Of a stretch of DNA of 64,000 bases, positions 34,913 to 48,335 are shown piece after piece (within the stretch, counting starts at the first letter, position 1; each line of letters opens with the position of its first letter). The notes under the pieces were generated by a model. That model did no database searches and was not told the origin of the DNA. It worked only from the letters and a program-made list of their open reading frames with translations. The stretch is from Athripsodes cinereus. Taxonomy: Eukaryota; Arthropoda; Insecta; Trichoptera; Leptoceridae. The translations under genes were made by a program, and so were the position numbers. The DNA lies in the NCBI GenBank assembly GCA_947579605.1, contig OX388312.1:18065313-18129312 (forward strand), in the 5' to 3' direction.

Positions 34913-37767
34913 TGAGTGAATTACTTTTTCTCAACGTTGTTTGTTTGAATATGCCGGCAAATTTTTTCTACGGAGGCAACCACGTTTCTTTTGGTAACAA
35001 CAGTTGCACCATGCACATAGATACCTAATATAGAAATCAATAATCAATATAGTGATACAAATATTTTCTTTTATTTAATTAAGACATTATAATTATATTA
35101 AGTTTCTAAAGCAGTTTCACTAATCAAATGAAGTTACTTTACAGTAGGTAATATGTTGCTTGCAAATATCAGTTTATTTTATTTTTTGTTTAAAAATACG
35201 TACAGTAGAATTTTTAGTAGGTAATTTGATTTAATGTGCTATGAAATATTTTATTCTTGATGCTCTCTTTGTTTCGATGCTCTAAGTCCAAATCTACATA
35301 TTTGACCACTGATACAGATTATTTAAAAAATCTACAAATACCCAGTTTTACGGATATCCCAATATACAGATTCCGTTTCCGGTTACCTGTAAAAATATTT
35401 TTCATTCACATACTAAATTGATTGCTAAAATAATTCCGTTTTTTAATAACCCTTCACTGCATATTTTATTCAATAGTTATTTATTTTTCTTTAACTAAAG
35501 ATAATACCATTATTAGCTATAAATGTAATATACTAGGTACATATTATTTCCACATGTCGATTTGCTGTGTAATAATGTCCATATAGATTTGCGATTGGTT
35601 AGCACCATTTGCAGTAGTGTCTATAAATTAATATTCTTATTGCACATAAAAAAGCCTTCATCATTGATATATTTTTTTCTACGTGGGAATTTTATTTTCA
35701 TACGATGTTTGGAATAATCCATTTAAATTATCTAAGGAATAAAATTGACAACATATCACACGTTTTCACTCACTCACTCATGGTAGCTTAGTTATAATTT
35801 AATACCCAAAATATTTCAATTTTAAAAACGTTTTTAATGCATTAAAATTGTGAATTTGTACTAATTTACGTTTATTATTACTTCCTCTCAGCCCACTTTT
35901 GGCCACTATAAACAAAAATCTCTCCTTTCTCATTTAAATCTTATTCTTTTATCAACCTTTAATAATCTTATCTCGACACGGTTCCTCCTTACCTTCTTAC
36001 ATCTAGATGATCATCAATAGTCTGATAAGTAGGTATAGAATTTTGAAATTGCAGTCAGATCTCTCAGAGTTCGATTTCCACTGTCGACTTACACCGTCTT
36101 CATCATGCAACCTTATACTGTTTACTATTAGTAGGTAATAATTAATATACACATCTTCTAACAACGACAAATAAAACTAATTCGATATTTTATCATATTG
36201 TGTTTCATGAAGTTATGTAACGCTAGCTGAATATTTCTATTCACATTATTTAGATATATTAAATATTTAAGATTGTACCCACATCATGCAGTAAGTAGTA
36301 TCAACATATTAAATAATACATTAGTATTCGACATCCCCCGGATACAGATACAAGACACACAGATTACACATTTTTATTACAATGGTGATGAATTATAATT
36401 AGATGTAGGTACATAATACTTCTCGCGTATTTATAACATTTTTTGCGTGTGTCCTAAATATTCAATGTCACTTAGCGAAGTCCTTGTTTTAAATCATTTC
36501 TCATTACCACCACTATTTGCAGATGTTTTAAATTTAATATTATCCATTCTGTTTTAATAGACGTCTATACTATTTATTATGATACATTTATGATTATAAA
36601 AAAAAATACTATTATATTAATTAAACGCCGACCTCAGTGGCAATAATAATAATATGATATTAAATGACTTGTCTCACAGCTTAAGATACCTAAATACAAG
36701 TTCAACAACCAGATGCATAACAAACATACCTATGAATACTAGACACGAGTGTTATTATTAGGCATATTGTGATATTATTTTATCATCGAAGAAAAAAATG
36801 TTAAACTTTAGAAATCGTTATAGAAGAAATTATATCGATTTGCAAAGTGGAAATAAATAATTGAGCGAACTCATTTTTCTAAACTAGGTTCTTTCATTGA
36901 CATGGGGTCAAAAATGTATGCCGCCTTAGTAATGTTTTATACTACATAGGATGACTGATGTTTAGGTATTTACTATACTATACTATACTATACTATACTA
37001 TACCATCACGGCATATCCCACAAGTGGGGTAGCCAGCAGACCAGCTATTTACTTATACAATAATTGTGTTCACAAATTAAATGCATATTTAATATAAACC
37101 TCTCTAAATTGACATGTCTAATTTTAGCCCTGATTAAATGGAAAAACTTACTCACGAAACATTTCTTTTTCACCACGTAACATTATTCAGAAAATTTAAA
37201 TATTTCGTTAATATAAATGCTGTTTAATAATATTATATTCAAATTCTTCGAAAACAGATGTTATTCTATGATATGTATGTACCAAAAATATCTGACATAA
37301 TATAAAGAATAATTCAAGCCTTAAAGTCGGAACACCTTTATTCTCTGTTTTCAGGTGAGGTGTTTGTTACTTAAACATGCCAGGATAAAATATGAAATAA
37401 CCATGTATTATCTTTTGCATATTACATACATATTGAATATATAAGAATGAACTAATATAATATGATATTCTGTATTTGAAGTAAGTTTAATGTAGTTTGA
37501 GCATATGGTTTACTCCCACGCTGGTCTACTTTGTGTACAATTATAATTAAAAGTAAACTATTCTGTCTGTAAGACATTATTTTGATTAGTGTAATCAATA
37601 TCGTTTCAATATTATCTAATCTTAATGTATTATTATGTATATCAGTGCCAAATCTTATCGATATATAATTAAATTAATGCTATCTGTGAAGGTCGCATTG
37701 TCGTTTTCGTTTTCAGTGCATGCAGGTCAAATCAGCTGTGTTTATGTAGCATTGCCAAAGAAAATCT
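34913..37767. other. Gene-free AT-rich stretch
   Basis: No ORF or RNA gene supported. It contains a (CTATA)n microsatellite at 36971-37002 joined directly to a short piece of the dispersed family (36997-37047). It may be intronic if the 34.4-kb exon is real. Confidence 0.35.
36971..37002 (+). repeat. (CTATA)n microsatellite
   Basis: Six units of a pentamer followed immediately by the ACCATCACGGCATATCCCAC end of the dispersed family. A shorter TATACTATACC-like start is seen at other copies, so it may be the element's own tail. Confidence 0.8.
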
Positions 37768-37771
37768 CTAT

Positions 37772-38420
37772 TGTCGTAGTTAAAAATAACAATAGATAAT
37801 TATTAGAGTATTCCATATTAAAATTTACTTAGTTACCATTTGACTTTTTTTTGAAGGAAAGAATCCCGCAAATATTAAATAAAACTCTATTTTGACTTCC
37901 GTTAAATTTCTCTATGTTGAACATTCTGTAACTAACTTCACTTGTCCCCTGCCCCTGGCCTCGGTAGCACCGGCCGACGCTTTTGCGTTGGGCGGTGGCC
38001 GACCGAAAAGTAATAACTTGTGTTAAAAGTGCTAAACAATAATTGAAACCTGTATCAAAATAAACTGTACATAGTGATAAGTGACTTGATTAATTTTAAC
38101 TTAGAATTTGTTGTATAATATTAAGTGCTTGTGTAAAATGTAACTGTGTGTCTGTTTGTGTTGAACCGGACAGTAATAATTTGAACCATGAATAAATATT
38201 TTGTTATTTAACTTAACTTCTGTTTTCTTTTGAGCTATGAAACCAAACTAAGAACTCTACAATTATCCCTGAACTGAGACTCAAGTTCTTCGACTGAATT
38301 AGCTGGACAATGTATAAAAGGGTGGACTGGAGTCAGAGAAAGTTTTGGAGGGAAGTGTAATGGAAAGTAGTTGTGAATAATTTGAGAACTAGTAAATAAA
38401 AGTGGAATAATGCGTCTACA
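37772..38420 (+). repeat. 5' LTR
   Basis: 649 bp, TG...CA ends. It contains a TATA box TATAAAAG at 38313-38320, an initiator-like AGTCAGAG about 20 bp on, and AATAAA at about 38395, giving a plausible U3-R-U5 order. It also contains a GC-rich block (CGGTAGCACCGGCCGACGC near 37961). Confidence 0.9.
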
Positions 38421-39843
38421 TAAATGACGCCTGCAACGTGTGGCCAGATTTGGTTTCATAGTGATAAATTCAGTGTAAAAATAGATACAATTAGTTTTGT
38501 TATGTGATAACCTAATTAAAATTTCGACGCATTAGAACATTCAAGATGGCCAACGCAATTGCGTTTTGCAACGTAATTTTCTCGAGCCACGCCCGAAGAC
38601 ACGGCTCAATTCTAAAACGACTCAACTCACACGGTCAACACAGAACACGCAACGTCATGTTTCGTCTCTCCAACAAAAGTTTAAAAATAACAACGGTTAC
38701 GAAGAATAAGTGAAAGATAAATATCAATTCTAGTTTTAAACGTTTTATAATAATAATAAAATAATTAAATACAGTTTTTTGCAAATAAATAAGTACAATT
38801 GTACGTTTGGTACTCAAGTAAAACAATATTAAACAGTGCTAGATGATTTCAAGTTCCTTCGAACAATGACTTCAATGTCTGAATGAAACATAATTCAGAC
38901 CAAATGTCCAAGAAGCGTTTCTCCAGTTGTTCTGCCTGTGAGGATACCCTGATACAGAGCCAAGCGGTGGATATTTTCAAGAGATGAATGAATGATGAGG
39001 CCATGTTCCAGCGTTTTTGATGACCGTAGAGCAGTTCCACTACAGATGTGAATACAACAAATTAATATTCCGATAATTGTTCAACGTTCTTTTTGGTTAC
39101 GTCATTGAAGGCTAGGTACCAAGGAAGGAAACATCTATTGCGCCTGGAGAATCGTAATGTATTGTTATAGTTCTTTTTCTTTTCTCATCAAGATCCAGTG
39201 TGCAATTTGCAGTCTTGCAAAGCAGTAATTGATTGTTGAAATGTCTCAAAATTGTACCAATGTTGTCGTGCCTACCTAGCTATACATAATAATAAGTTTG
39301 TATGTGTGGTAGCTTCTGATGGGGAATTTCATTTTGATGATAAATTTTTGTTTTGATTTTATCTTAAAGGTAGATTTGTGTCCTTGGTTGTGAATATTAA
39401 ATACGTTAAAAGAATTTTGAAACAATAAGAGTTGTAATGTTGATTCTATAGAGAACTTTTGAATGCAATATCATCTATGGTTTAATGCATAGTGAACTAG
39501 TGCTGGGATAAAATTATTAATACTTATATAGTGCTGGGACAAAGAGTTAAATTAATAATTAATTTTTTTTGTGGAAATAATTTTTTGAACTAAGTTGAAA
39601 TAAAATAATGTTAACCTTTCACAACCTTTTACGAATTTGAAAATGTAAGTACACTTAACCCTTTGTGGACGTTAAGTAACAATTGAAAATAAATGTAAAT
39701 TTTTGTTTTGTAGCAATTGAATTTTGAACTTGTTGGTTTAACTCTTAGTGAACACGATTGAAATTGTTAACCCTCTGCGAACCGCAGTTGAATTTTTTGA
39801 AGTCAAGTAATTGAAATTCAACTGATTTTTTTTTAATTTCAAA

Positions 39844-40125
39844 ATGTCTGAATACTTAATTACGCCTATCCCTCGGGTGGAAAAATCAAACACAAAAACA
39901 TTGAAGCATGCTTTATCCCAAAGAGGTGTAGAACCTGCGCAGTCACTTAATGATCTACGTGAACAATGTAAAGTATTTAACAACAAAATTTCAAATGTTC
40001 CTCAACTTTTAGAAAATACTACCTTGCTGCATGTTACCAATTCTAGTTGTGCTATCGCTGCTGAGGAAAGTGTCCCCAGTTGCGACCGTTCCGTTACTCA
40101 TCCTCATGTAACACCTCGAGCTTGA
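39844..40125 (+). CDS. Short gag-like ORF inside the LTR retrotransposon
   Basis: 93 codons from an ATG (MSEYLITPIP...). Residues 20-42 read LKHALSQRGVEPAQSLNDLR, which resembles the L...L..RGL..xG....LR motif common near the N-terminus of Ty3/gypsy-type gag proteins. No zinc knuckle and no downstream pol follow. It is preceded by about 1.4 kb of leader. It could be a truncated gag or a chance frame. Confidence 0.35.
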   Translation: MSEYLITPIPRVEKSNTKTLKHALSQRGVEPAQSLNDLREQCKVFNNKISNVPQLLENTTLLHVTNSSCAIAAEESVPSCDRSVTHPHVTPRA

Positions 40126-40312
40126 TCTACTTATGCTCCAGTGAATGTAAACTTTTCATTTCCATGTTAAAGACATTATTAAAGTATAGCTTCAAATTTT
40201 TCTCTACATTGCACTTGACTATGCAACAAGTTCGAAAGAGTTGTTTTTTTTTTTTATTTACGATTGATGTATTAGGTTAAGAAGTTTTAAATCACACTGA
40301 CCCTGCTTGAGC

Positions 40313-40590
40313 TGTATGTACTGTAAATGGCGTCACTGTCAAATGACGTATTGAAATTTCATTGTTTGTGTTGATTAAATACTTAGAAAATTTGAAAACT
40401 TGTAATAATATATAACTTGTCTTGTCGCCATGCCATGAAAATGTATGTACTGTAATGACGTCACTGTCAAAGGACGTATTGAAATTCCATTGTTTTGATA
40501 AATAGAAAAAGTAAAATAACTTAGAAATTGGAAAACCTGTAATAGTATATAATGAATCTTGTTACCATATCAGAATAATGTATGTAATCA
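40313..40590 (+). repeat. Internal ~129-bp tandem duplication in the LTR retrotransposon
   Basis: TGTATGTACTGTAA ... GTCACTGTCAAATGACGTAT recurs at 40313 and about 40442, each followed by TATTGAAATT(T/C)CATTG and later TAATA(A/G)TATATAA. The second unit contains the palindrome TGACGTCA. A third partial start (ATGTATGTAA) lies near 40577. Confidence 0.6.
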
Positions 40591-42234
40591 CTACAGCTCA
40601 GGTACGTGTAAACTTGTTAATTTTAAGTATGCCTCAGAGGATCTTCGCAATTCAGACTCTGAAGGAATTTTGTAAAAAAATTTAAAATATGAATTTCGTG
40701 GCGCTCAACCTTTTGTATTGTGAATTTCTCTCTTGTTTGTGCCTTTGGGTGAATGAGGTTGCCTTTCCATCTCTTAAGCTAGCCATTTCAACATGCAACT
40801 TATTCATTAAGATCTGAACTCCCCCACTGGCTCAGGCAAGGGACAATACTTGTTTAATTTTAAGTTAGGATGTTAAGAAAAACCGGATGCAATTTCGACC
40901 CTTCCTTATACGAAAGTATAATATGTAGTCGTTTTCTTTTGTAATTGGTTTCTTACCAATCTCCTACTTATGTGGTAACTGTTGTACGTCTTATGATAGA
41001 TGAAGGATGGAAGGTATAAAAGTATGAAGTATGTCAGATTGAGCCATAAATGTTGAAGTATAAAAGTGTGTGAAAGGTTGTCACTAATTGGGATAGTAGA
41101 TAATAATTGTAACAATTGTATTAAAGGGTCAAGGTTGCATCGGTAAAAGGAAAATTTTGTAATGTTTAGATTGTTTCAAATTGTCTGGTTCACCAAAATT
41201 TTAATGACAAGGTTCTCACTTGGTATGTGAACCTGTTGGTCATTTCGACATTATTACTGTATAGGCATGCGTACCCTATCAGTAATGTTCAAATGTCAAG
41301 AATGAATGTTACGGAGTCAGTTGGATGATTCGCACTCTTCCCTGTTCATCTCCGGAGTTATGCTGATTTAGAGGTGTGACTAATCGTCTCACCCTATAGA
41401 AGGTCAAGCATAACTCGAATTTAGTTAAGTTTTTTTTTTAAATTTGTATTTGCTCGTCTGGAACCTCCTGTGGTCGCCAGTCGGAGCTAGCCCGACAAGC
41501 CATTGTCATTGTAAGAGATTGAGGACGCTCAAATGTTACGTACAGGTTCGCTTGGAAAAGCTCCGCGCGAAAGGTTGGACACCTGATATATGTCGTCAAG
41601 CCTGTGCAAGATGGGTCGAACACCCCATGGAAATAACATGTTTAATTCAATAGGGTATAGATTGCCGCCCTTAGAATAGAGGTAGATCAGGTATAATGGT
41701 AATGAGATTGGTAATTCAGGTATAATTGTTGCAAGATTGAAGGTCGGATTGACTACCCCCCTTTATTTTATTGTCAAGCTATGTATTCTGAAATTACTTG
41801 GGTGTTGGGTTGTTGTTTGAGGGTTATATTGTTGAAATTGTGAAAATAATGTGTAATATTGTAATTGTTGTCTTGAGTTCGTAATGGTGTGCTTGGAGGA
41901 ATGTCGAGGGTATTGTCTACGATTTCCGTATCTGCGACCTGCCCTGTCGGTACATCTTCTTGGTCCCATTATTGGCTCATGACGTGTACATTCCTGATGA
42001 GGATTGTGATAGAAGGTGAAATTAAGTACAAAAACTTTGTAAAAAAAAAAAAAGTATTGATATATGTAACTCATGATTGATCATCATTAATTCCTGTAAT
42101 GTCACTGTGCAACTGTAATTTTCCATTGATGTTTTGATAGTCTCTGTAACTGTAATTTCCACTTTGTAACGTAACAATGAGACTTTTCTTTTTTTTTTAA
42201 TTTTTTTTTCTTTGTGAAATGACTTGAGATGGAA

Positions 42235-42883
42235 TGTCGTAGTTAAAAATAACAATAGATAATTATTAGAGTATTCCATATTAAAATTTACTTAGTTACC
42301 ATTTGACTTTTTTTTGAAGGAAAGAATCCCGCAAATATTAAATAAAACTCTATTTTGACTTCCGTTAAATTTCTCTATGTTGAACATTCTGTAACTAACT
42401 TCACTTGTCCCCTGCCCCTGGCCTCGGTAGCACCGGCCGACGCTTTTGCGTTGGGCGGTGGCCGACCGAAAAGTAATAACTTGTGTTAAAAGTGCTAAAC
42501 AATAATTGAAACCTGTATCAAAATAAACTGTACATAGTGATAAGTGACTTGATTAATTTTAACTTAGAATTTGTTGTATAATATTAAGTGCTTGTGTAAA
42601 ATGTAACTGTGTGTCTGTTTGTGTTGAACCGGACAGTAATAATTTGAACCATGAATAAATATTTTGTTATTTAACTTAACTTCTGTTTTCTTTTGAGCTA
42701 TGAAACCAAACTAAGAACTCTACAATTATCCCTGAACTGAGACTCAAGTTCTTCGACTGAATTAGCTGGACAATGTATAAAAGGGTGGACTGGAGTCAGA
42801 GAAAGTTTTGGAGGGAAGTGTAATGGAAAGTAGTTGTGAATAATTTGAGAACTAGTAAATAAAAGTGGAATAATGCGTCTACA
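42235..42883 (+). repeat. 3' LTR
   Basis: 649 bp; reading it against the 5' LTR I found no difference. It is preceded by a pyrimidine-rich then GAGATGGAA stretch. The last is a weak candidate polypurine tract. Confidence 0.9.
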
Positions 42884-43115
42884 CTATTCTATATTTTTTG
42901 GTGATATACTCTCGTCCCAACTACGAATTTTTATACATTTTGGAATCGCCACAACAACATATTTAATTAATTTTAGTAATGATTAAATACAGGTTACATT
43001 ACAGTTATACAGTTACAAAGTTATTATATTTAAGGAGTATTAAACTAGCATAGAGCCTCTGTGGTACAGGAAAGACGTAATTCCTGATAAAATCATGATA
43101 GGAGAATGCCCAGTG

Positions 43116-43205
43116 ATAATAATAAACACTTTATTGCAAATGTAAAATTGTACGAAAGAAGTACATATTGCCTTGAGGCAATGTCTTCCAGTAAACCTAA
43201 ATGAT
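43116..43205 (-). mobile_element. RTE-like LINE 3' end (minus)
   Basis: On the minus strand: TTTACTGGAAGACATTGCCT, then AAGGCAATATGTACTTCTTT, then GCAATAAAGTGTTTATTATT. This is the usual 3' end form of RTE-type LINEs in arthropods. No coding part remains. Confidence 0.5.
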
Positions 43206-43873
43206 ATAATAGTTCGATCCTATTTCACAATACAATTATAATATGAAAGAATAAGAAATGTTTTTTAAAATTAATTCAATTAGCGTTAAATCATTCTGAG
43301 TTTATTCGCTTCATGTGTTCCCAAAGGGATCGTTGAAGGGATAATGGTGATGGAAATAGTATTAATCATGACCACTACGTATGCTTTTCCTAGTTGTGCA
43401 AGTCAGTATAAACAAAATTAAATTGCTTGGTAACTCCCCACTCGATGCACCAGTTAACTGCACGCGTGTATTTTATTGCTTTGCCCCCTACTATAGTATA
43501 TTTTGTATTTTTTAAAGTCGGGGTGTTTGTTTATTATTATTATATTGATCCTGTCTAATTCACTCATCATTGGTAATTCTCGGAGCACTGCTGTGGGGTG
43601 ACCTTTTATCGTTTGTCTGAGATCTTTCTGGAAGTATCCCGTATAATATTGATTCATTCACACTATCCACACTTTCCATTCCATTACCTACCTAATGTTG
43701 AGTACGTCCATATAGCTACTGGTAAATGTCGAAAGTTCAAATTGGATACGAAGTCTCAATTAAATAATATAATATGTATGCAATGTGGGTATAAAATAAA
43801 CGTCTAGTCCAACGATTTCATCATTACCTAAATATTATTTTTTATTAAATAAACTGTTTTTTTCTTCTATTTA

Positions 43874-44118
43874 TATCATCACAGCATCTCGCACAAGTGG
43901 AGATATACTAAATTTATGTAATAAATAGACAAGCAACTCTTTTCGTGCCAATAAAAAATGAGACATTCCGATGGGTAGCATACTTAAATATCGAATTGAA
44001 GACTTTGAATATCCTTTTGAGGATGTTTTACGAATACCTGCCTTTTATGGGACATTTTAAAACTTATGAAAAAGAGTGTGATACCAATTCTTTACCGGAG
44101 TCTCCACGGAGTTCAATA
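43874..44118 (+). repeat. Full-length diverged copy of the dispersed 250-bp family
   Basis: Aligns end to end with 31373-31622: CATCACAGCATCTCGCACAA, then TGAGACATTCCGATGGGTAG, then AGAGTGTGATACCAATTCTT. No coding capacity. Confidence 0.6.
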
Positions 44119-44687
44119 AACAGTCGTGCTTTTATATCATTATGATCCCATGTTTTATTTTTTCAACTACTATTTTAATAATCATACACAACAGTTAGTT
44201 CTAGCTACAACGGGGTTTTGAAGATTCACCATTGAAGATATACTCGCTAATAGGTATATTTTTACTTTTAAAGTAGGTAAATTTCATGTAGGTATATAAA
44301 ATCTAAAGAACGAGCGGTTGTCTATTATAGAAAACTGTTCGGTCATTATTTTGAGATTAGTTAAAGTTTATGAACGCACGCCAAAATAAAAACACGAATG
44401 AACTCTTATATTTATATCTAACTATAATAATATCTATTAAAATTCATTCGTGAATATAGTGTACATATACCTACCTAAGTCTATTTCTATACAATGTCAA
44501 GGTAATCTGTATAACTGCAATGTAACCTAGCGTAGATAATAATATATGAGCTCATTTGTAAATTTGTTCGTTTGAATATCGTTTATATATACGTGTTTAA
44601 ATAACAGTATTCCGTTAATGTTATGAATTTTTTGACACAATTGGATGTCGGGAACTGGATTTGTAACTTACTAGAAGTGTAGATGTC

Positions 44688-44953
44688 AAATATATTTTGA
44701 ACTACTCCAGATTGATCATTCCACAGACACAGAGGAATTGGAAATGTTACCTAGGTTTAAAGAGTACTCTCAACCAAGCCTAAGGCGATTCATAAGCGTC
44801 GAAACTCTGTGTTGTGCACTCCTTAAGGAAGTTCACATATGTATGTGTATCATATACAACATACCTACCTAGTTAATACCTATTCAAATAGGTTGACTAT
44901 GGATGAGTGTGATCAATTGGAATGATTAATCTGGAGTAGTTCAAAATATGTTT
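44688..44953. mobile_element. Foldback element (~265 bp)
   Basis: Inverted arms lie at 44688-44723 (AAATATATTTTGAACTACTC...) and 44918-44953 (...GAGTAGTTCAAAATATGTTT), about 36 bp with few mismatches. The core holds no ORF. MITE-like; target duplication not clear. Confidence 0.55.
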
Positions 44954-45299
44954 AGTATTCCGTTACATAGGTAAAATTACTTTTTTTAATATGGACATTC
45001 ATCCCTCGAGTATGTCTCAGGAAGATAAGATCATTTGCACTTTTATCGGTTGATAAGTTAGAATACTTATTTATATCCAGTGATAGTACTGTCACGAAAT
45101 ATATAATATCAACTTTCATGCTTTGTTAATGTTCTATCTTTTTTACAAAAATGAGATTTCTAAAAAGTAGTCCCAAATTTCTTTTTATACCAAATAAATT
45201 TTCAATATTAGTCAAATAATTACAACATTGTCTAAATATTTGTACATATTTACTTTTGGAAAATATAATTTTCATAGTTAGATGTATATTTTTGTAATG

Positions 45300-48200
45300 T
45301 TTAACAGTGATGTCAATGCTAGAATTGGTGTTAGAATTTTTTTCGATCAAAGCCGAACATTAAAGCTTGTATGCTAATAAGATAATATCAATAACACGTT
45401 TTTATGTCTTTTATGTTGTATATTTATTATGAATCGTCTTCGAAGTACAACTTTTCTGTTCATTTATTGTATACCTTGCAAATCAATTATTATTTGTTAG
45501 AAATATTTACGTGTTTTTAACGTAGCATAGACATAGCAATATATTTTAGATGATATCTAATATGTCGTAAATAATATTATTATCAAATGATTCCTATTAT
45601 TATAATTAGATATAAAATACATGGAAAACAATACCCTCTATGCAAAGTTACATTCATTAAGCATCTTCCTAGACAATAGAATCTATATTGTTAAATAGAA
45701 CTATACAAAAGCATGCGAATCTGGATTCGAAATAATTTCAGCTCTGCGTAGAAAAAGAACTGGTCGATTTTATTATCTCAATCTATGAATTTCAATTATC
45801 TTAAACATTCTTTTTTTTTTTATTTATTTATTTTTTATTCCAAATTCAAGATTCAAGAGCAATTCAAGAGCATATTGTCTTCAGTAATGTAAGAATATTT
45901 CCTTGAATTAAGAAAATCAGTTCTCTTCAGTAATATTAAGAATTGTTATTTCTTCGAAGATTGTTTTCTTGTTATGAGAAGTTTAATCCTTCTATTTATT
46001 TATTTATTTTCACAAAATTAAAGAATCAAACAGTCATAACATTATATGTTAACAATTAATACAATCAACATGTGGACCAGCGAAGATTCCACTCTTACCA
46101 GAAATGTCTTAGTCTTGAGAAAAAAAGCAAATGTTAAAATTTTCTAAAAAAGTCAAAGTAAATTTAAAAACAATAATAATACAATATTTAAAAATAATAC
46201 AAAAATACAAAAGTAACAAATCCCAAAATACTAGAAATCAGGAAATTCTATAAGGAAATGTCTTTTTTAATAAAAAAATATTTTTTTATTTTGACTTTGC
46301 TTAATTCTTTCAGGAATATGAATATATCTTCTTAGGTTGAGAAAATAATTCTTTCGAAATTATACCTACAAAATTTTATTTTTTCCACTCAAAACTGAAG
46401 ACGTTTTTTCTTTATATCCCAAACAACCATACAGTAACCGTTCTGCTTGTGACATGGCAATGAAGTAGATAGACAGTCGGAGGAATTAAATCCAGGATCA
46501 CTCGATGGAAAGTTTGAGAACATAAGTCAACTAGCCAGCTTGAAAATTGTTGAATTTTCTAAATTTTGTATTCACTCTTCATTTATAGGTGGTAAGGGCT
46601 TATATTCTCTTAGTGAAGTGGGTTTTGGTAGTTATTTCAATGATTATTTAATTTTATAGTACGTATCTGACTATTACAACAAAGTAAAAGGTGATGAGTA
46701 GACCTTTATGACAATAAATAAATAGATAAATAATATCTGAAATGTCATAGTGCAATAATCATGAAGAGTCATAAGAGTGTCACAATATAAGCATTTTATT
46801 AAGATTGTCTTACAATGTACCTACATATGTAGAGAATAATATTATTAATATTTTATTAACATCGATCAAATGTCAGATCATGACATTTTCTACTGTATTA
46901 TATCAATCGAATGTCAGTTACCTTTGAATATCTTAGAAAAATTATTATGATTTTAACGTAGGCTTTTTATTTTAATTTTAAGAATATCCTTCATTAATTT
47001 TTGTATTTGTGAAAATGTAAAAAAAAGAAAAAAAGTAATGAAAACTAATTAAATGCATAGGTACTACTGAAATAAGTGTAATTCTAGCAATTAATAATAA
47101 TATTGAAATGTAATTCCAGAAATTCAAAAAGTGAGACTCATAATGCGTTAAAAGTGTTAATATCTGTCTTAAGATGTATGGATACAATTATACATAAATG
47201 TACTAGAATATTATTAAGTAGGTACTTAGTCATAAAGGTACATATTTTGATTAGATATTTGTGATAAATGTATCGATGGTTTCTTCTAGGTGCCTACTTC
47301 CCTTGCGGCTATTATGTTATGTGTTTACTTTGTTCCATAGTAATGTAACTGTAATTTTTATTATTTAGTTATTCTGAGTATTAGACATTTCAATTGGCCA
47401 TAGACACTCATATTATGTATTTTAACATATTACACGTATCCAATTAGGTAGAATCTATGGAGATATTCCTACTTATATGATCCGCCTATATGTAATATAA
47501 TATTTACGAATTTATATGTTATGCTAAATCTGACCTTATTTACCTATTAAGTAGTGGGATAGAGAAATTGTAGTGTGTTATGCAACAGTCATTCAAGCCA
47601 CACCAAACACAAACTTCGATAATCAACACTAACAACAGTTACATAGATTTTGAATTAATAACACATGTAAGTAGATATTACAAAGAATTTTATAACTTGC
47701 AAAGCAACTGTATAATTTTTATTTTTTATTAATTATAAAACTAACTTTTTTCAATTGTGTAGCTTGAAACATTTTCGTATTTACTATTAAGTTATCAAAC
47801 CATTTCAGTGGTATCGTGTTACCGCACCAAGTGTATTAATACTTGTATCCAATATTACTTCTCCTGTATTTCTATGGTATTACTTATCATACCTAACATT
47901 ATTATTTGATTTTGGAAACTATCTCCAAAGTAAATTTACTGACTTTATATTGTAGGTGTACTAACTCACGTCCTTGGAAGTAAGAACGCGATCCAAATTT
48001 ACATATTTACTGGTTGGCACTTTGTGTTTGGGATACTCTGGTGGATCCTCAGTCGTAATCATGAAATATTATTGTACAATTTGTGAAGGTGGGTCTCTCT
48101 TCAATTTACAAACTCAACCGTCTGAACGCCAAATAATAAGTCTCTGGACACCTTACCTCGGCTTTTTGTTACTCATCAATTTGTATATAATAGCATTTAC

Positions 48201-48327
48201 TTAACATACCTACTTGTTGTTACTTATGTTTTATTACTTGTGTTATTCTTGTACTACTTTTGTGTCTTTTTATTTTGTATTTGTTATTAATTATAATTAA
48301 CAAATTAACTTACTTTCCAAATGCAGG
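45300..48327. other. Gene-free AT-rich stretch
   Basis: No gene supported. TTTATTTATTTATT runs at about 45820 and 45995 probably mark antisense LINE tails. The 76-codon frame at 47974-48204 (no ATG at its start) is not recognised. Confidence 0.35.
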
Positions 48328-48335
48328 TAATAAAC

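Larger units (their letters stand above)
37772..42883 (+). mobile_element. Complete LTR retrotransposon, non-autonomous (LARD-like)
   Basis: A 5112-bp element bounded by two 649-bp direct LTRs that start TGTCG and end TACA (TG...CA). A 4-bp duplication CTAT flanks it (37768-37771 and 42884-42887). The internal 3.8 kb has no protease, reverse transcriptase, RNase H or integrase motifs in any frame that I could see; only a short gag-like frame remains (39844-40125). A 4-bp duplication fits the Ty3/gypsy class, but the class cannot be proved without pol. It must have been mobilised by a relative elsewhere in the genome. Confidence 0.88.

Noticed and set aside
38441..38458. TGGCCAGATTTGGTTTCA as a tRNA primer-binding site
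   Set aside because: It lies 20 bp inside the 5' LTR border and I could not match it to a particular tRNA 3' end; left unassigned.
41763..42074. 103-codon minus-strand frame inside the LTR retrotransposon
   Set aside because: No recognisable domain, opposite to the element's orientation; likely chance.
47974..48204. 76-codon frame
   Set aside because: No ATG at its start and no recognised domain; perhaps a transposon remnant but not supportable.
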